Origin: Canis aureus
Lineage: Eukaryota; Chordata; Mammalia; Carnivora; Canidae
Assembly (NCBI RefSeq): GCF_053574225.1
Contig: NC_135622.1
Span: 34,016,052-34,080,051 of the forward strand
DNA: 64,000 nt
Direction: 5' to 3'
Part shown: piece by piece, positions 1 to 13,800 of the stretch
Layout: each line of letters begins with the position of its first letter
Numbering within the stretch: position 1 is the stretch's first letter
Program-made: the position numbers and the translations under genes
Notes under the pieces: generated by a model
Told to the model about the DNA's origin: nothing
The model's database searches: none
What the model saw: only the letters and a program-made list of their open reading frames with translations

Positions 1-180
1 AGTCAGTGCACATTTGTAATTCTAATCCGAATATGTCTGAGTCAAAAAGTTTGTGTTCTTTCCATACGTCATACCAGCTGATAATTCCCATTTGTTTATT
101 CTATTAAATTCTGTTACAGGAAAACCCCCTTGATTTCTCCTTTGAAATTTCAGAATTTTCTTTAACAATTATGACTGGAT

Positions 181-390
181 GGGATGACTAGGTGGCTCAG
201 TGGGTTAAGCATCCAGCTTTTGATTTCAGCTCAGGTAATGATCTCAGGGTTGTGAGCTAGAGGTTCACAAAGGGCTCCATGGTCAGCGTGGAGTCTGCTT
301 GAGATTCTCCCTCTGCCCCTCCTCCCATTCACGCTCTCTCTCTCTCTCTAAAATAAATAAATAAAATCTTTTAAAAGTAAATAAATAAAA
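181..390 (+). mobile_element. SINEC (tRNA-type carnivore SINE)
   Basis: Box-A-like gtggctcagtgggttaagc start, pyrimidine-rich middle, (aaat)n tail. Perfect 13-bp duplication attatgactggat at 168-180 and 391-403. Confidence 0.93.
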
Positions 391-403
391 ATTATGACTG
401 GAT

Positions 404-1749
404 TAAGCCAGACCTTTCTAATTTCAAGTACACAGTTTACCAAGTTCAAAAAGCACTTCTGAGAACTCCTTTCTGAAGGAAGAGGATGGAAGATTTGGGG
501 TCAAGAAACCTGGCTCTGCGTGATAGTGGGCTGACCGCTTAGCTTCTCCCTTTCCGTATAACAAAAGACCAGGTCTAGTTGATGTCAAGGCTCCCTGACT
601 TTTCAGAAAATTACATGTTTCTGAGCTCAATTTTTAAAACTTTTCTAGTTAAATAATCATAATCAGTCCTTTTAAGTATATGATTGTTTAGCAAAAAACT
701 GTCAAACTAAAATTTTTTAAAAATTATTTTCACTTCTCTTTTTTTCTGTTAGCTAATTCTTTCTCCTTTTTGTAAAGTTTGCTTTTTGGAATCTTGACAT
801 ATAAAAATTATTCCTTCTCTGCCTTCCACACCTAGCCACATCCATATTTATGTAGCTTGTATCTTCCTTTCTTTCATGTTTGACCAGTATCCGATTCATA
901 CTGCCAGAACAACATTGTTTAGAAACTGCTTTTGCCACTCTTCAAACTTTTCAGCATAATATAGGAAGCTTCCCTTCCTTAATATCACCTGCAACTATTT
1001 TGTTCCAGTTAGACTATATTTAGGGTGATAGGCTATTAAGAAGACCCAAAAAGAAAGGCCAGTGGTCTTTGGAGAGTTAGTCTCCCCAGGAATAAGCTAT
1101 TTATTTTTAAAAGAGCTCAGGCTTAAAGTACAACCCAAAGAACTCTGTCTTTCACTAGTCCTAGATAAATTAGGAGGAGACTGGAGACCCTTACCTAAAA
1201 GTCTATGACTAGATTTCAGGGGTTCATGGTGAAGCCATTAAAATCATATGTATTTTTCAGGGAAGATCCAGAACTTTTGCCATTTTCTCAAAGGAACTTA
1301 AAGGTGAAGAGTCACTGTCGTGAGGATGTTGGTGAAAGCTGTGGTCTTTGTCCTTTTATTCCTTGAATCACTGTTACCTGGACTTCTATCTGATCTGACT
1401 CATGACTTGATGAATCTGGAAAGGGTTTCTAAACTGTATTTGACTTGATTTTTGTTTCTAAGATTTAAATTGTCAATAAATGAGTGATAGATAAAAGAGA
1501 GGAAGGAAGAAAGGAAAAAGTCGCCAATCTGGTCCTTTTCAGCAGGGTCAGGTGCCTATTCTTTAAGTCATTGTTCAAGCAAAAAGTGCTCCTAGTAAGA
1601 ACGTATTTTCTGAGAGACTGAAAGAAAACAATTCATTTCGGTGAGTAAATGTGAACATCTGTGTTATTAAATGAAGAGATTCACCTAGTTCACAGGCATC
1701 ATTGCTTTAATAAGGATAATTATCCTTCTGATTTTTACCTTTCTTTCAG
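404..1749. other. DHX57 intron, no gene seen
   Basis: AT-rich intronic sequence with short open frames only and no recognisable repeat. No upstream DHX57 exon was found. Confidence 0.6.
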
Positions 1750-1866
1750 GAGTTAGCAAATCAGTCATCAAAACAATGTCCATCATGGATTTTGAAAAGG
1801 TTAATCTCGAATTAATAGAGGCCTTGTTAGAGTGGATTGTAGATGGAAAGCACTCCTACCCTCCAG
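1750..1866 (+). CDS. DHX57: DHX57 exon 1 in window
   Basis: Acceptor ttctttcag and donor gtaacc. It encodes (G)VSKSVIKTMSIMDFEKVNLE and ends ..GKHSYPP plus one base of a split Gly codon. The linker between the two RecA domains lies here. Confidence 0.93.
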
Positions 1867-4800
1867 GTAACCACTTGTTGTCTTCATTTGTGTGTAACAT
1901 GGCAAAAAAGAAGGCAGCTCGCTTACTGAGACAGTGGGTACTGTGGGGCCGACCTCCCTTCCTGGATCCCTTGCTCCCACCCTCACTTTTTCACACCTAG
2001 TTGTGTGTAAAATTGCTTATGAGGCTTTTCAGGAGGAAATTTTACCTTTTACTTTTTGAGGTTCACCGACTCCTTTTTGCTTGCCATTCTCTTGTTCCCA
2101 CTGAGCAAAAAGATATTAACAATACAAAGTCCAAAAGGAGGAAAGCTAAAAAGAAGATCTGGGTACTCCATATATTAAACCCTCAGTCCCAGGCTAAATG
2201 AGAATCTGGTAATGAGTGTTGAATCCCATGAAGACTCTGCATATGGAGGTCACAGGGCAGGGGGTTAAGAGAACAGGCTTTGGAGTCTGATAAACTTCCA
2301 GCTCTGCTATTTGGGAACTGTGTAGCCTTGGATAAAGTCTTTATCCTTGCTCTACCTCAGTTTCCTTGTTTGTGAAATGAAGACAGTCATAATTCCTCTG
2401 ACATTCAGCTATTTTTAAGATTAAGAGAAACCATATGTAGGGGGTACCTGGCTGGCTCAGTCAGCAGAGCATGTGATTCTTGATCTCTGGGTTGTGAGTT
2501 CAAGCCCCATGTTGGGCATAGAGATTGCTTAATAATAAAATCTTTAAAAAAAAAAAAAAAAGAAAAAGAAAAAAAGAGACCATATGTAAAGCACTTAGCA
2601 CAGTACCAGACATATAGTTAATGCCCAGTAAATACCATCTCTAATGGTAACATTATAATCATAACATACATCGTCGTTATTGCTATGATCACTGTTGCTA
2701 CTACTACTAGTATGACCCAGAGCAATCACTACTTTCCCCTTACTCACTGACTTCCTATCCCAGTGGCCTTCTTAACCTCATTTGCAGCCCCTTATCTCCC
2801 AAGTCTCCTCATAACTGAATCCTTCCCATCATTCAGGTTTCTGTCAGATATCTTCTCTTCAGAGAAGTCTTCTCTGACCACCTTGTTTTCCCACCGCCCT
2901 CTACTCCTTAAGCTATTATGATATCCAAAAATGATCTTCATTTTCATTCTAGCACTTCATTATATCCAGAATTATAGGTCTGCTTGCTGACAGTTTCCTT
3001 CAATAGAATGTAAACTCCTTAAGAATAAGGATTTATCATACACCACTGTGTTATTCAGACTCTGGGATTACATCTGGAATATTTAGGTACAGAGTAAAAA
3101 TTGGTCATGTGCATGAATAGATGCAGCCATTGTTGGGTGACCATAAGTTGATCAAACAGTTACGTCATGTGCTCACTGTACACAGTGCTTTAGAAAGTGG
3201 GAATGGCTGCTCTCCTCTGCTTAGACTTTAATAATAAATTTAATAATTTAGTAATTATTATGGTAATTATTACCACATGAAAGGATTGAAGTGCCTTATT
3301 TGTTACCATCATGAGCCACATGAAAGGATTAAAGTGCCTTATTTGTTATCTTTTGGCAAATAGTTGGTGTTGGCTAATGCGTTATCACTGGGCTGAATGT
3401 CTTGTTCATCCCAAAGGAAAAGATGATTGTTGAAAAACATCAGGCATAGCAGACAAAAAGAACTGTTAGAAAGTTACCTGAATTCACAGCAGAGTAACTG
3501 TAGTGAGGGGACTCTGGGGACTCTGATATGTTTGTGGATGTTAATGATAACCCTGATACAGGGACGCCTGGCTGGTTCAGTTGACAGAGCATGTGACTTT
3601 TGACATTGGGGTTGTGAGTTCAAGCTCCATATTGGATGTAGAGCTTACTTTATTAAAAAAAGTTATCTCAAATACAGGTCACCAAGCTGTGAGGGCAGAA
3701 CAGATCAGGAGGCACAGAGAAATATAGACCAAAAAAATTTCCCCATCCATATAGATTATTTTACCACTCTTTTTAAGTTCATTTATTTATGGAGTGTCTC
3801 GGTGGCACAGTCAGTTAAGCAACTGACTTGGTTTTGGCTCAGGTAGTGATGCAAGGGTTGTGACATACAGTTCCACATCAGGCTCTGTGCTCAGCACGGA
3901 GTCTGCTTGAAATTCTCTCTCCCTCTCCCTCTGTCCCTCCTGTTCATTCTCTCTTTCTCTGTCTCAAATAAATTCATAATGTCTTTTTAAAAAAATCCCC
4001 ACTAAGTAAATAAGGAAACTAAATTATTACAAAAATGGAACTCTGAAGGGTGCAAAAGGTATCTTTGAGGATTGGTTTCAACACTTTATAGTATAAAAGC
4101 ATTAGTTTCCCTATTTACTTAGTGGGGAGAATAATGGTAATAAAGAATAGGTCCTGAGTTCCTTGTGGGCAGATCTTTGGTTTATTTGCCGTTGTAGGGA
4201 TCCCTGGGTGGCGCAGCGGTTTGGCGCCTGCCTTTGGCCCAGGGCGCGATCCTGGAGAGCCGGGATCGAATCCCACGTCGGGCTCCCAGTGCATGGAGCC
4301 TGCTTCTCCCTCTGCCTGTGTCTCTGCCTCTTTCTCTCTCTCTGTGTGACTATCATAAAAAAATAAAATAAAATAAAATATTTATATGCCGTTGTATCTA
4401 GCACAGGGCTGACATAGGCACCCAATAAATATTTGTGGGATTAAAGGAGGGGCATCAATCTCCTCTCTGAATAAAGCACAAAAGAAGGTGACTCTTGTTG
4501 AGTGCCCCCTCTTGGCACTGAAATATTCCACAATTATTCAGTGCACTGAAGAAATATGTTTAAAGAGTTTTGCTAATGATTGTTGTATAACTTAAGGTAT
4601 TATATTTTTCTACACTTAAGTTTTTCCTCTTGTAGAAAGATAATTATGCCCCATTCATTTTGGAGCTAAGTCAGAAAATGTATGAAAAATACTGTTATCC
4701 ATTAAATCCTTGGGGACTTTACAACAGAAACTGACAGTGAAAAAAATCTCAGTTTATTACATTTTTAAAATTTAAAATAGCTCTGTAGTCCATATTAGTT

Positions 4801-7800
4801 TTTCTTTTTTTTGCATCTATCACATTGATTCTTTTTATGTACCCAGGTGCTATACTCGTATTTTTACCGGGACTAGCAGAAATCAAAATGCTATATGAAC
4901 AGCTACAATCTAATTCTCTTTTCAACAACAGACGCAGTCATCGGTAAGTTAATTGCTTTCCCTATCCTTAATTGTCTGTTGCAGTTATATGCAAAGATGA
5001 ATAACCAGAACAGTCTCTGACAGCCATCACCCTCTTTAGACCCTGGTGTCACTCCTCAAGAATACGTTTGGTTATGCCAGCTGGAAGCAGACAAACCTAT
5101 TTGTTCCAGGGAATCAGTCATTCCCATTCCATTAAATAAAAATATTTCTCTTTACTTAGCGTAGTGACTCAGCAAAATTGCATATAATTTCAGTTGCCAT
5201 GTACAGGGGATGGGAGAAGCCAGTGTAAGTAACAACAAAGAAATGCTGCCATTTGAGAAAGTTATTTGTAACAGTTTCTTTTCCAGTAGCAAGACATGTG
5301 TTTTCATATCAAACTTTCAATCTAAGTTTTCATATTAAATACTGAAGAAATGAACACTCCCTAGAAATACAAGAATTAAGTTTCTTAGCATACATGACTG
5401 TCTCTGCCTCTTGTTCTCTGGATTTAAAGATAGAGGAAAAATAATTCTCTACTGGTTATGTGCTCTAGGCTTGTTCATTTATAGAATATCAACTATCTAG
5501 TCCTCTTGATTATTTACTACTAAGTTACACTCCAGTTTTTCCCCAGTCAGTGCAAGATTTTTAATTCATAGAACTGAGTAAATGTTTTGTAAGGCTCAGA
5601 AGGAACCTTCCCATTTGGAAGAGCTGGACCCTGAGGGCAGGTTATAGAGAAGCTGCTGATGCTTCGAGTCCTGTTGTTAATTTTAGTAGAAATTCACCCA
5701 TCATTAATCCAATTTCAGCCTTTTGTGCTAGAACACTAAATGTGCTTTTTATTTCCTTTCAGATGTGTGGTTCACCCACTTCATTCATCTTTATCCAGTG
5801 AAGAGCAGCAGGCTGTGTTTGTAAAACCCCCTGTGGGTGTTACTAAGATTATAATTTCCACCAACATTGCTGAGACATCCATAACCATCGACGATGTTGT
5901 CTATGTCATTGATTCTGGGAAAATGAAAGAAAAGAGGTATTCTCTTTTGGCGATGTAAGAGAAGGGCTAAAGATGGCTTACTTAGAGTGATGTGTTAATT
6001 ATTAATGCTTCTGAGCTGCATGGATTGCCATTTGAAAAAATGTTTTATGAAAACTATGTGAGTATATATGAGTGATTCTATACCAGGACCATAGTCTTAA
6101 AGTCAAATAGAGATGCAAAGTTTAAGGTTTTTATCTTGAAAGTAATTATTTTTCCTTTCTTTCATATGCTTTACATGTGCTTGAATGAAAAAGAGGTGAT
6201 ATAGGTGGTGATGGATGTGTTAATTGGTTTGATTATGGTAACCATTTCATGGTGTACACATATATCAAAACATCACATTGTATAGCTTAAATATATACGA
6301 TTTTTACTTGTCAAAATAAATACAAAAAAAAATAAAAATAAAGGTTGCATAAAGGAACTGTATGTAGTCCACCAACATTTGACACCACATAAATCAGCAC
6401 AGTGTGCTCCTACCAGGGACTGAACTATCCCAGAACACAGAGGACACTGGGTTCTTCTGTGGAAGCAGGGTAGTTCTTCTATTCTCTCCATGCAAAGTAG
6501 GGTCTTAGCCATGTTTTTAAAAAATAACTCCTTTTTACATTTTCTTTTTCTCTGTAGATATGATGCCAGCAAAGGGATGGAGAGCCTAGAGGATACTTTT
6601 GTCTCTCAAGCCAATGCTCTACAAAGAAAAGGTCGAGCAGGCCGTGTTGCCTCTGGGGTCTGCTTCCACTTATTCACCAGTCATCACTTCAATCACCAGC
6701 TTTTAAAGCAGCAGCTACCAGAAATACAAAGAGTGCCATTAGAACAGCTGTGTCTGAGGTACATCTTGATCTTTGTGTTCTGGCTTCTGGAAGGTCTTCA
6801 TGTTTCTCACCCTAAGTTCTGTGTTTTCTTTTTCTTAGTAGAAGACATTTTGCTAAGAGTGAACATGGATGAACTCATTCATTTGCAAAGAAAGAGCTCT
6901 TCAGTGTTGCCTTTACCATTCGTTTTCATGGTCTGCACAGGAAGATCTCTTACATTGCAAAAAATGGCCCTAAAATAGAACTTAAGAGTACATTTGTAAC
7001 TCAGGAAAGTAATCTGACTTCTCAAGAAATTTCTGCTAGGAGCAACACCAATATTAAATCATCAAAGGTAGAAAATCTACAGCCTCATTATCAGAGCCAG
7101 CTAAACAGAAACAACTTGAAAAACACCATTATTTATCTGACAAACAAGAACAAATATCATAAAATAGGGTTTAATGAACGAATGATGGAACTCAGTGTTA
7201 TTGAAGCCAGGGAACCTTTGGTTCAGCCTTTCTGAAAATGCAGGTGGTGTGATGTTAGAACTCACACTATCCATGCCCTATGACCCATTCACTACTTGGA
7301 GGGAGTATGCTCATAAAATAATAGCCCAAAGCAAAAAAAGTTCCTTGTACAAAGATGTTATAGCTCTCTTTTTATCCAGTGGGTATGTTTTGAAAGCCTT
7401 CCATTTGCCAGGGTTGAGCTAAGCACTAGAGATACATAGGATACAAGACCTAGGCCCTGCTTTTAAGTGTCCACAGTCAGGTCTTGAGAAGTTGGGCAAG
7501 CAGATGCCTTGATCTAAGGTAGTAACAGTGCAAATGAGAGGAACTAGGGGATTTAAGAAAGCTTTGGAAGTTGAATGATCCATGAGGGAAGATGAGAGAG
7601 GGGAAAATGTAATTACATAGCACATATGGTTTAAAAACACCTCAGGGACACCTGAGTGGCTCAGTCAGTCAGTTGGGCGTCCAACTCTTGATTTCAGCTC
7701 AGAGTCAAGATCTTGGGGTGAGGAGATCAAACCCTCCATCGGGCTCTGCACTCAGCTCAGAGTCTGCTTAGGATTCACTCTCTCCTTCTCTCTCTGCCCG

Positions 7801-10800
7801 CCTCCCCCCACCAAAAAAAAGAAAAAGAAAAAAAGATGTATTTAAACTAGGATTGTCTGGCTTATGAAAGCATATATGTCTGGGAAATTATCAACTATTT
7901 TCTTTCAAGAAAGAAGCTTACTCCTCTGTGTCATCTCTCCAGAAATAAAATGGCCAAATTATTATTTTGTTTTCTTTTTGTAGAATTAAAATTTTAGAGA
8001 TGTTTAGCACTCACAATCTCCAGTCTGTGTTTTCCCGGCTCATTGAGCCGCCGCACACTGACTCTCTCCGCGCCTCAAAAATACGATTACGAGACTTAGG
8101 AGCATTAACTCCAGATGAAAAGCTGACCCCCCTAGGGTATCACTTGGCCTCTCTGCCCGTGGATGTGAGAATCGGCAAACTGATGCTGTTTGGGTCTATC
8201 TTCCGCTGTCTGGATCCTGCCCTCACCATTGCTGCCAGTTTGGCTTTTAAGTCTCCTTTTGTAAGTAAACAACATTCATCTAAACTGGAGTCCATAGGTC
8301 TCTAAGGGGACCATGGGGGCTTCAGGGTTATGTGAGACCTCCGCCCCCACATTTTCTTGTGAGGATGATATATGGGAATTCTTAGGTCACAATGTCTATA
8401 ACTTTTGTCTGATCCTCAAATTCATACCTCAAATAAAGATTAAGAACTAAAGATCCATCTTATCAAAATAACCTAAATGTGCTTTTTATTGTATCTGCTA
8501 CATCCTTGCTCATTAAAGAAAAATCAGAAAATGAAGGCAAGCAAAAAGTGGACCACTGTTTTTAAACAGTTTTATTGAAATATAATTTGCCCACTTAAAT
8601 TGTACATTCAGTAATTTTTAGTTTATGTGGTCCTCGCCATTGTCAAGTCTAAAACATTTTTATTACCTCATAAAGAAACCCCTTAGCAGGGGTGCCTGGG
8701 TGACTCAGTTGGTTAAGCATCTGCCTTCGACTCAGATCCTGATCCCAGGATCTTGGGATCAAGCCCCACATCGGGCTCCCTGCTCAGCGGGGAATCTGCT
8801 TCTTCCTCTCCCTCTGCTGCTCTCCCTGCTTGTGCGCGCGCTTTCTCTCTCTCTCTCTGTCAAATAAATAAAATCTTTTTAAAAAAAGAAACCCCTTAGC
8901 AGTCACACCCCTTCCGCCCTCTAATCCCTCATCCACCACAGCCCTAGATAACCACCAATTTGCTCTGTCTTCATAGATTTACCTCTTCCATACATTACAT
9001 ATTAATGAAATAATATATGGTCTTTGGTGACGGCTTCTTCACTTAGCATAATGCTTTTAAGGTGCATCTGTGTTATAGCATAATCGGTACTTCATTCCTT
9101 TGCCAAATAATATTCCTTTGTATGGACGTTCCTACCAATTTTGTTTATCCATTCAGCACTGGATGGACATTGGGATTGTTCCCATCTTTGCCTACGAACG
9201 TTCATGTACAAATTTTTATGTAGATGTAGGTTTTCATTTATCTTAAGTATATACCTAGGAATAAAATTATTGGATCAAATGTTAACTCTCTATTTAACTT
9301 TCTGAGGAATTTCCAGGTTTTTTTTCAGAGTAGCCTCACATTACATTCTACCAGGATTTTATTAGGATTGCAATTTCTCCCTATCTTCACCAACACTTGT
9401 TATTATCTGATTTTTTTATTATAATCATCTTAGGGGTTGTGAATTTGTAGTTTCGATTTGTGTTTCCCTAATGGCTAATGATAATAAACATCTTTTCATT
9501 TGCTTATTTGCCATTTGTGTATCTTCTTTCAAGAAATTCAGATCCTTTGCCCATTTTTAAAATTGGGTTATTCATCCTTTTATTATTGATTTGTAAGAGT
9601 TGTTTATTCTGGTCCCTTATGAGAAATAAGATCTGCAAATATTTTTTCCTATTCTGTGGGTTACCTTTTTCACTTTCTTGATATTTCCTTTGAAACACAA
9701 AAGTTTTTAATTTTGATGAAGTCCAGTTTATCCCCTTTTTTGTTCTTCGACCTTCCATTGTCGTAGTTTAGAATCCTAAAAAATAAATAAATAAATAAAA
9801 TAAAAAGAATCCATTACCAAAATGGCTGAAGGGGAGTGGAAGATACAGGCTTCCAGTTATAGAATGAATAAGTCATGGGAATAAAAGGCAAGCATAAGGA
9901 GTATAGTTAACCATATTGTAATAGTGTTGTCCATTGACAGATGATAGCTACACTTGTGGAGAGCATTGGCATAATGTATAAATTATTGACTTGTCAAATC
10001 ACTGTGTTGTATACCTGAAACTAATGTAACGTGTGTCAACTACACTAAAAAAGAAAAAAAAAAAAAAAATCCCGGGGTGCCTGGGAGGCTCTCTGGGTTG
10101 TCTGCCTTCAGCTCAGGTCATGATCCCTGGGTTCTGGAATTCAGACCCTCATGGGAATCCCTGCTCAGCTGGGAGTCTACTTCTCCCTCTCCTGCCTGCC
10201 ACTGCCCCTGCTAACATGTGTGTACATGCGCACATGCTCCTTCCCTCTCTCTCTAAGTAAGTATATAAAATCCTCAATAAAAAAAAAGAAAAAAAATCCA
10301 TTGCCAGATCCAGTTATGAAGATTTATCCCTATGTGGTTTTCTAAGTTTTATAGCTTTATTTTTATTTGGTGGGGCAGAGGGAGAGGGAGAATCTTAAGC
10401 AGACTTTCAGGCTCAGCACAGAGCCCAAGATGGGGATTGATCTCACAACCCAGAGATCATGACATGAGCTGAAATCAAAAGTCAGACACTTAACCGACTG
10501 AGCCACCCAGGTGCCCCAGAAGAGTTTTATAGTTTTAGCTCTTACATTATGGTCTTTGGTGTATTTGAGTTAATTTTTGCAAATTGGCATGAGTAAGAGT
10601 CCACTTCATTCTTCTGCATATAACGATTCATTTGTCCCAGTACCATTTGTTGAAAAGACTATTCTTTCACCATTGAATGGTCTTGGCATTATTATCAAAA
10701 ATCACGGGGCACCTGGCTGGCTCAGTTGGTGGAGCATGCAACTCTTGATCTCGGGGTTGTTAAGTTCGAGCCCCACACTGGGTATAGAGATTACTTAAAA

Positions 10801-13800
10801 TCTTGAAGAAAAAAGAAAGAAACCTCAGGTTAAATGAATGTGCCCTTCAAACCTGGTTTTCCTCATTTAGGTGTCTCCCTGGGATAAAAAAGAGGAAGCT
10901 AACCAGAAAAAGCTAGAATTTGCATTTGCAAACAGTGACTATCTGGCCCTTCTACGAGCATATAAGGTAAGTATATAATAACTGAGATGTATTACTAGAA
11001 TTGGCACTAACGACAGAGTAAGTTCACTTTTATTTTCTTCAAAATTAGGGGTGGCAGCTAAGTATGAAAGAAGGAATGCGTGCAAGTTACAATTACTGCA
11101 GACAAAACTTCTTGTCTGGAAGAGTTCTTCAGGTGAGTTGTGCCCATGGCAGTTTGTTTTCATTCATTTTCTGTTGTAGCCACACAGAAGAGGGTGTTGC
11201 AACTTTGTCTCGCTTGTCCTGCCTTGACATTAAAAATGTCATTTCTGGAATATGGTTGGCTTTACCAGCTCTGTAAAACAGACTCCTGTTTTATATCCTC
11301 CGAGGCCTTCTGTGCTGAACCTTTCAACTGATCCATTTTTCCTCTTTTCAGTGAATCTGTGTTTGTGTGAAGGATCAGAGAATACAGACACTGTGAAAAT
11401 TACAGCTTACTGGAAGTCCGTTTTTTAGTAATTATACCAGACATTCTTAACCTGGATCCATAAACCCCGAATTTGTATGCAAAATCATATGTTTAAACAT
11501 ATGTGCTTTATTTTGGAGACAGGGACCATGGCTCTCATCATATTCTCAGAGCAGTCTATCACCATCCCCAAACTCCTTACCTTCTCCACAAAACCAGAGA
11601 ACGAGTACTGAACCAGATTTTGTTAATTTTTCTTATGTCCACTTCTGTGTGAGTGAGAGGGCTCTGTGCTCTCTTATGACAGTGTTTTAGGCACCTTTCC
11701 AAAGTGGTATGGAAGCCAGAATAGTGGTGGTACACATCTTTTTAAAGCATTGTTTTGCTCAAAGATTTTGAGCCTGGGGAAGGGAAAGGACTTTATTTTC
11801 CTATTAAAAGATGTCCCAGGGCAGCCCGGGTGGCTCAGCGGTTTAGCACTGCCTTCGGCCCAGGTTGTGATCCTGGAGACCCAGGATCGAGTCCCATGTC
11901 AGGTTCCCTGCATGGAGCCTGCTTCTCCCTCTGCCTGTGTCTCTGCCTCTCTTGCACGTACGCGGTCTGTGTCTCTCATGAGTAAATAAATAAAATCTTA
12001 AAAAAAAAAAAAAAAAAAAAAGATGTCTCGGGGCACCTGGGTGGCTCAGTCAGTTAAGATCTGCCTTTGGCTTGGGTCATGATCTCAGGTTCCTGGGATT
12101 GAGCCCCATGTGGGTCTCTCTGCTCAGCAGAGAGTCTGTGTGTCCTTCTCCTCTTCACTCGTATTCTCTCTCGCTATCTCTGTCATTTCTCTCAAATAAA
12201 TAAATGCTTGAAATTTGTTTTAAAAATAAAAGATGTCTTGGAGTAGAACACAAAATTAATGTCCTTAGTGCTTCCCACTACCGGACATTTATCTATCTAT
12301 CCATCCATCCATCCATCCATCCATGTATCCCAGAAGCCCCTTCAGAGCATAGACCTTACTGTTGTGTTCAACACTGCATCAAGGAACAGTGCTTAGCACA
12401 CAGTTGATACTCAGTAAAGACTCATTGAAGAAATGCACAAGTGAATGAATTTGGTTATTTAAAATGAAATAAAAGACTTCAAAAGCATCTCACTATTTGC
12501 CTTCATTCTCTTATGCCTTGGGGTGTACTACAATGAAGCATCATTTGTTCTAAGTATATCAAAAGCAATAATTTTCAATCTTGGCTGCATATTAGATTCA
12601 CCTGAGGAGGCTTAACAGTATAATAAGGAAAAATGCCTAGGTTCCATCCCAGGCCAGTTACATCTAGATCTCTGTGGGTGGATTCATTGTTATCATTGGG
12701 TGCACCAAGGGATTCTAGTATGCAGCCAAGGTTGAGAACCACTGGTCTGGAGGGTATGTTATCTGTAAGGGGCAGTAGTAGATATGCCCTCAGGACATTA
12801 ATATTTAAGTGTAAAATGATATTTCTTTCAAATTACATTTCTTATGAAATGTATTCGTTTTCTTCATGTGTATGTACATTTTGCTGTGATCTAGAAGGTC
12901 CATCCAAGTTCCCTCTTCTCACTAAAGATATTAAGATTTATTAAAATATCAATGAGAACTTTGTCATGATAGAGAAATCCTAGCTATATTTTGCCATGTC
13001 ATCCACGTGTACCTGAGACATTCCGAGAAAATAGTTGAGCTGTCATCGAGACAGAGTAGTGTTGCTTGGCTCTCGGTTCCCCTGACTGTCCTTACCTCCT
13101 TCCATGTTGTCTGATACACAGCCTATATTTGACCAGTGGCAGAAGAAAAATAGGTCTGTTCTTTTCTTTCTCACACTTGTGCTCGGCTACACAAAGGGGT
13201 GTCTGCATCTAAACCACTCAGTAATATCCTTATTCCTAGGAAAAGATGTGAGCCCAAGGATCATTAGGTCATAGAAAGTAAGTTCAGAGCTGGGGATTCC
13301 ACATCCATTGAGAGAACACTACCAACCCAGGCTCCAGGAAGGGGCCCAGAGGATCTGCTCAGAAATGCAAGTGAGGTGATGTTGCAGTGCCTTGAGCTGG
13401 GGACCCAAAATAAACTGTTCTGCTGTCCTAAGAACTGCCAGGAAAGTCAGACCTACCCCAAATCCAATGTGTTTTTGAAAATGTGATTTTGGGGGCAGCC
13501 CGGGTGGCTCAGCAGTTTAGCGCCACCTTCGGCCCAGGGTGTGATCCTGGAGACCCAGGATCGAGTCCCATGTCGGGCTCTCCCTCTGCCTGTGTCTCTG
13601 CCTCTCTCTCTCTCTCTCTGTGTCTCTCATGAATAAATAAATAAAATCTTTAAAAAAAAAAAAAAAGAAAAAATGTGATTTTTGAGTTAAATGATCCTTG
13701 GGTTTTCTGAAATTGGTGAATTTCTGGGTAGCTCTTTCACTCTGTCTGCCAATTCATCTAAGTAAAAATTGCCCTTCTGGAAATGACCAGACAAGATAAT

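Larger units (their letters stand above)
8545..10703 (-). mobile_element. Old L1, antisense, with nested inserts
   Basis: On the minus strand this is an L1 3' UTR and ORF2 end; the plus strand shows tttatccattcagcactgg, tggatcaaatgttaac, and later tcccagtaccatttgttgaa. It is broken by a SINEC (8690-8887), an A-rich/L1/SINEC block (9777-10300) and an antisense SINEC (10356-10519). The L1 resumes correctly after each. Confidence 0.8.

Noticed and set aside
2440..2575. True tRNA genes at SINE heads
   Set aside because: The heads resemble a tRNA promoter, but cloverleaf and anticodon context are lost and the copies carry SINE tails.
4111..4425. Open frames of 60-110 codons over SINEs, rich in SLCLCLCL or RERERER
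   Set aside because: These are translations of the SINE CT/GA-rich region, seen at many SINE loci across the window.
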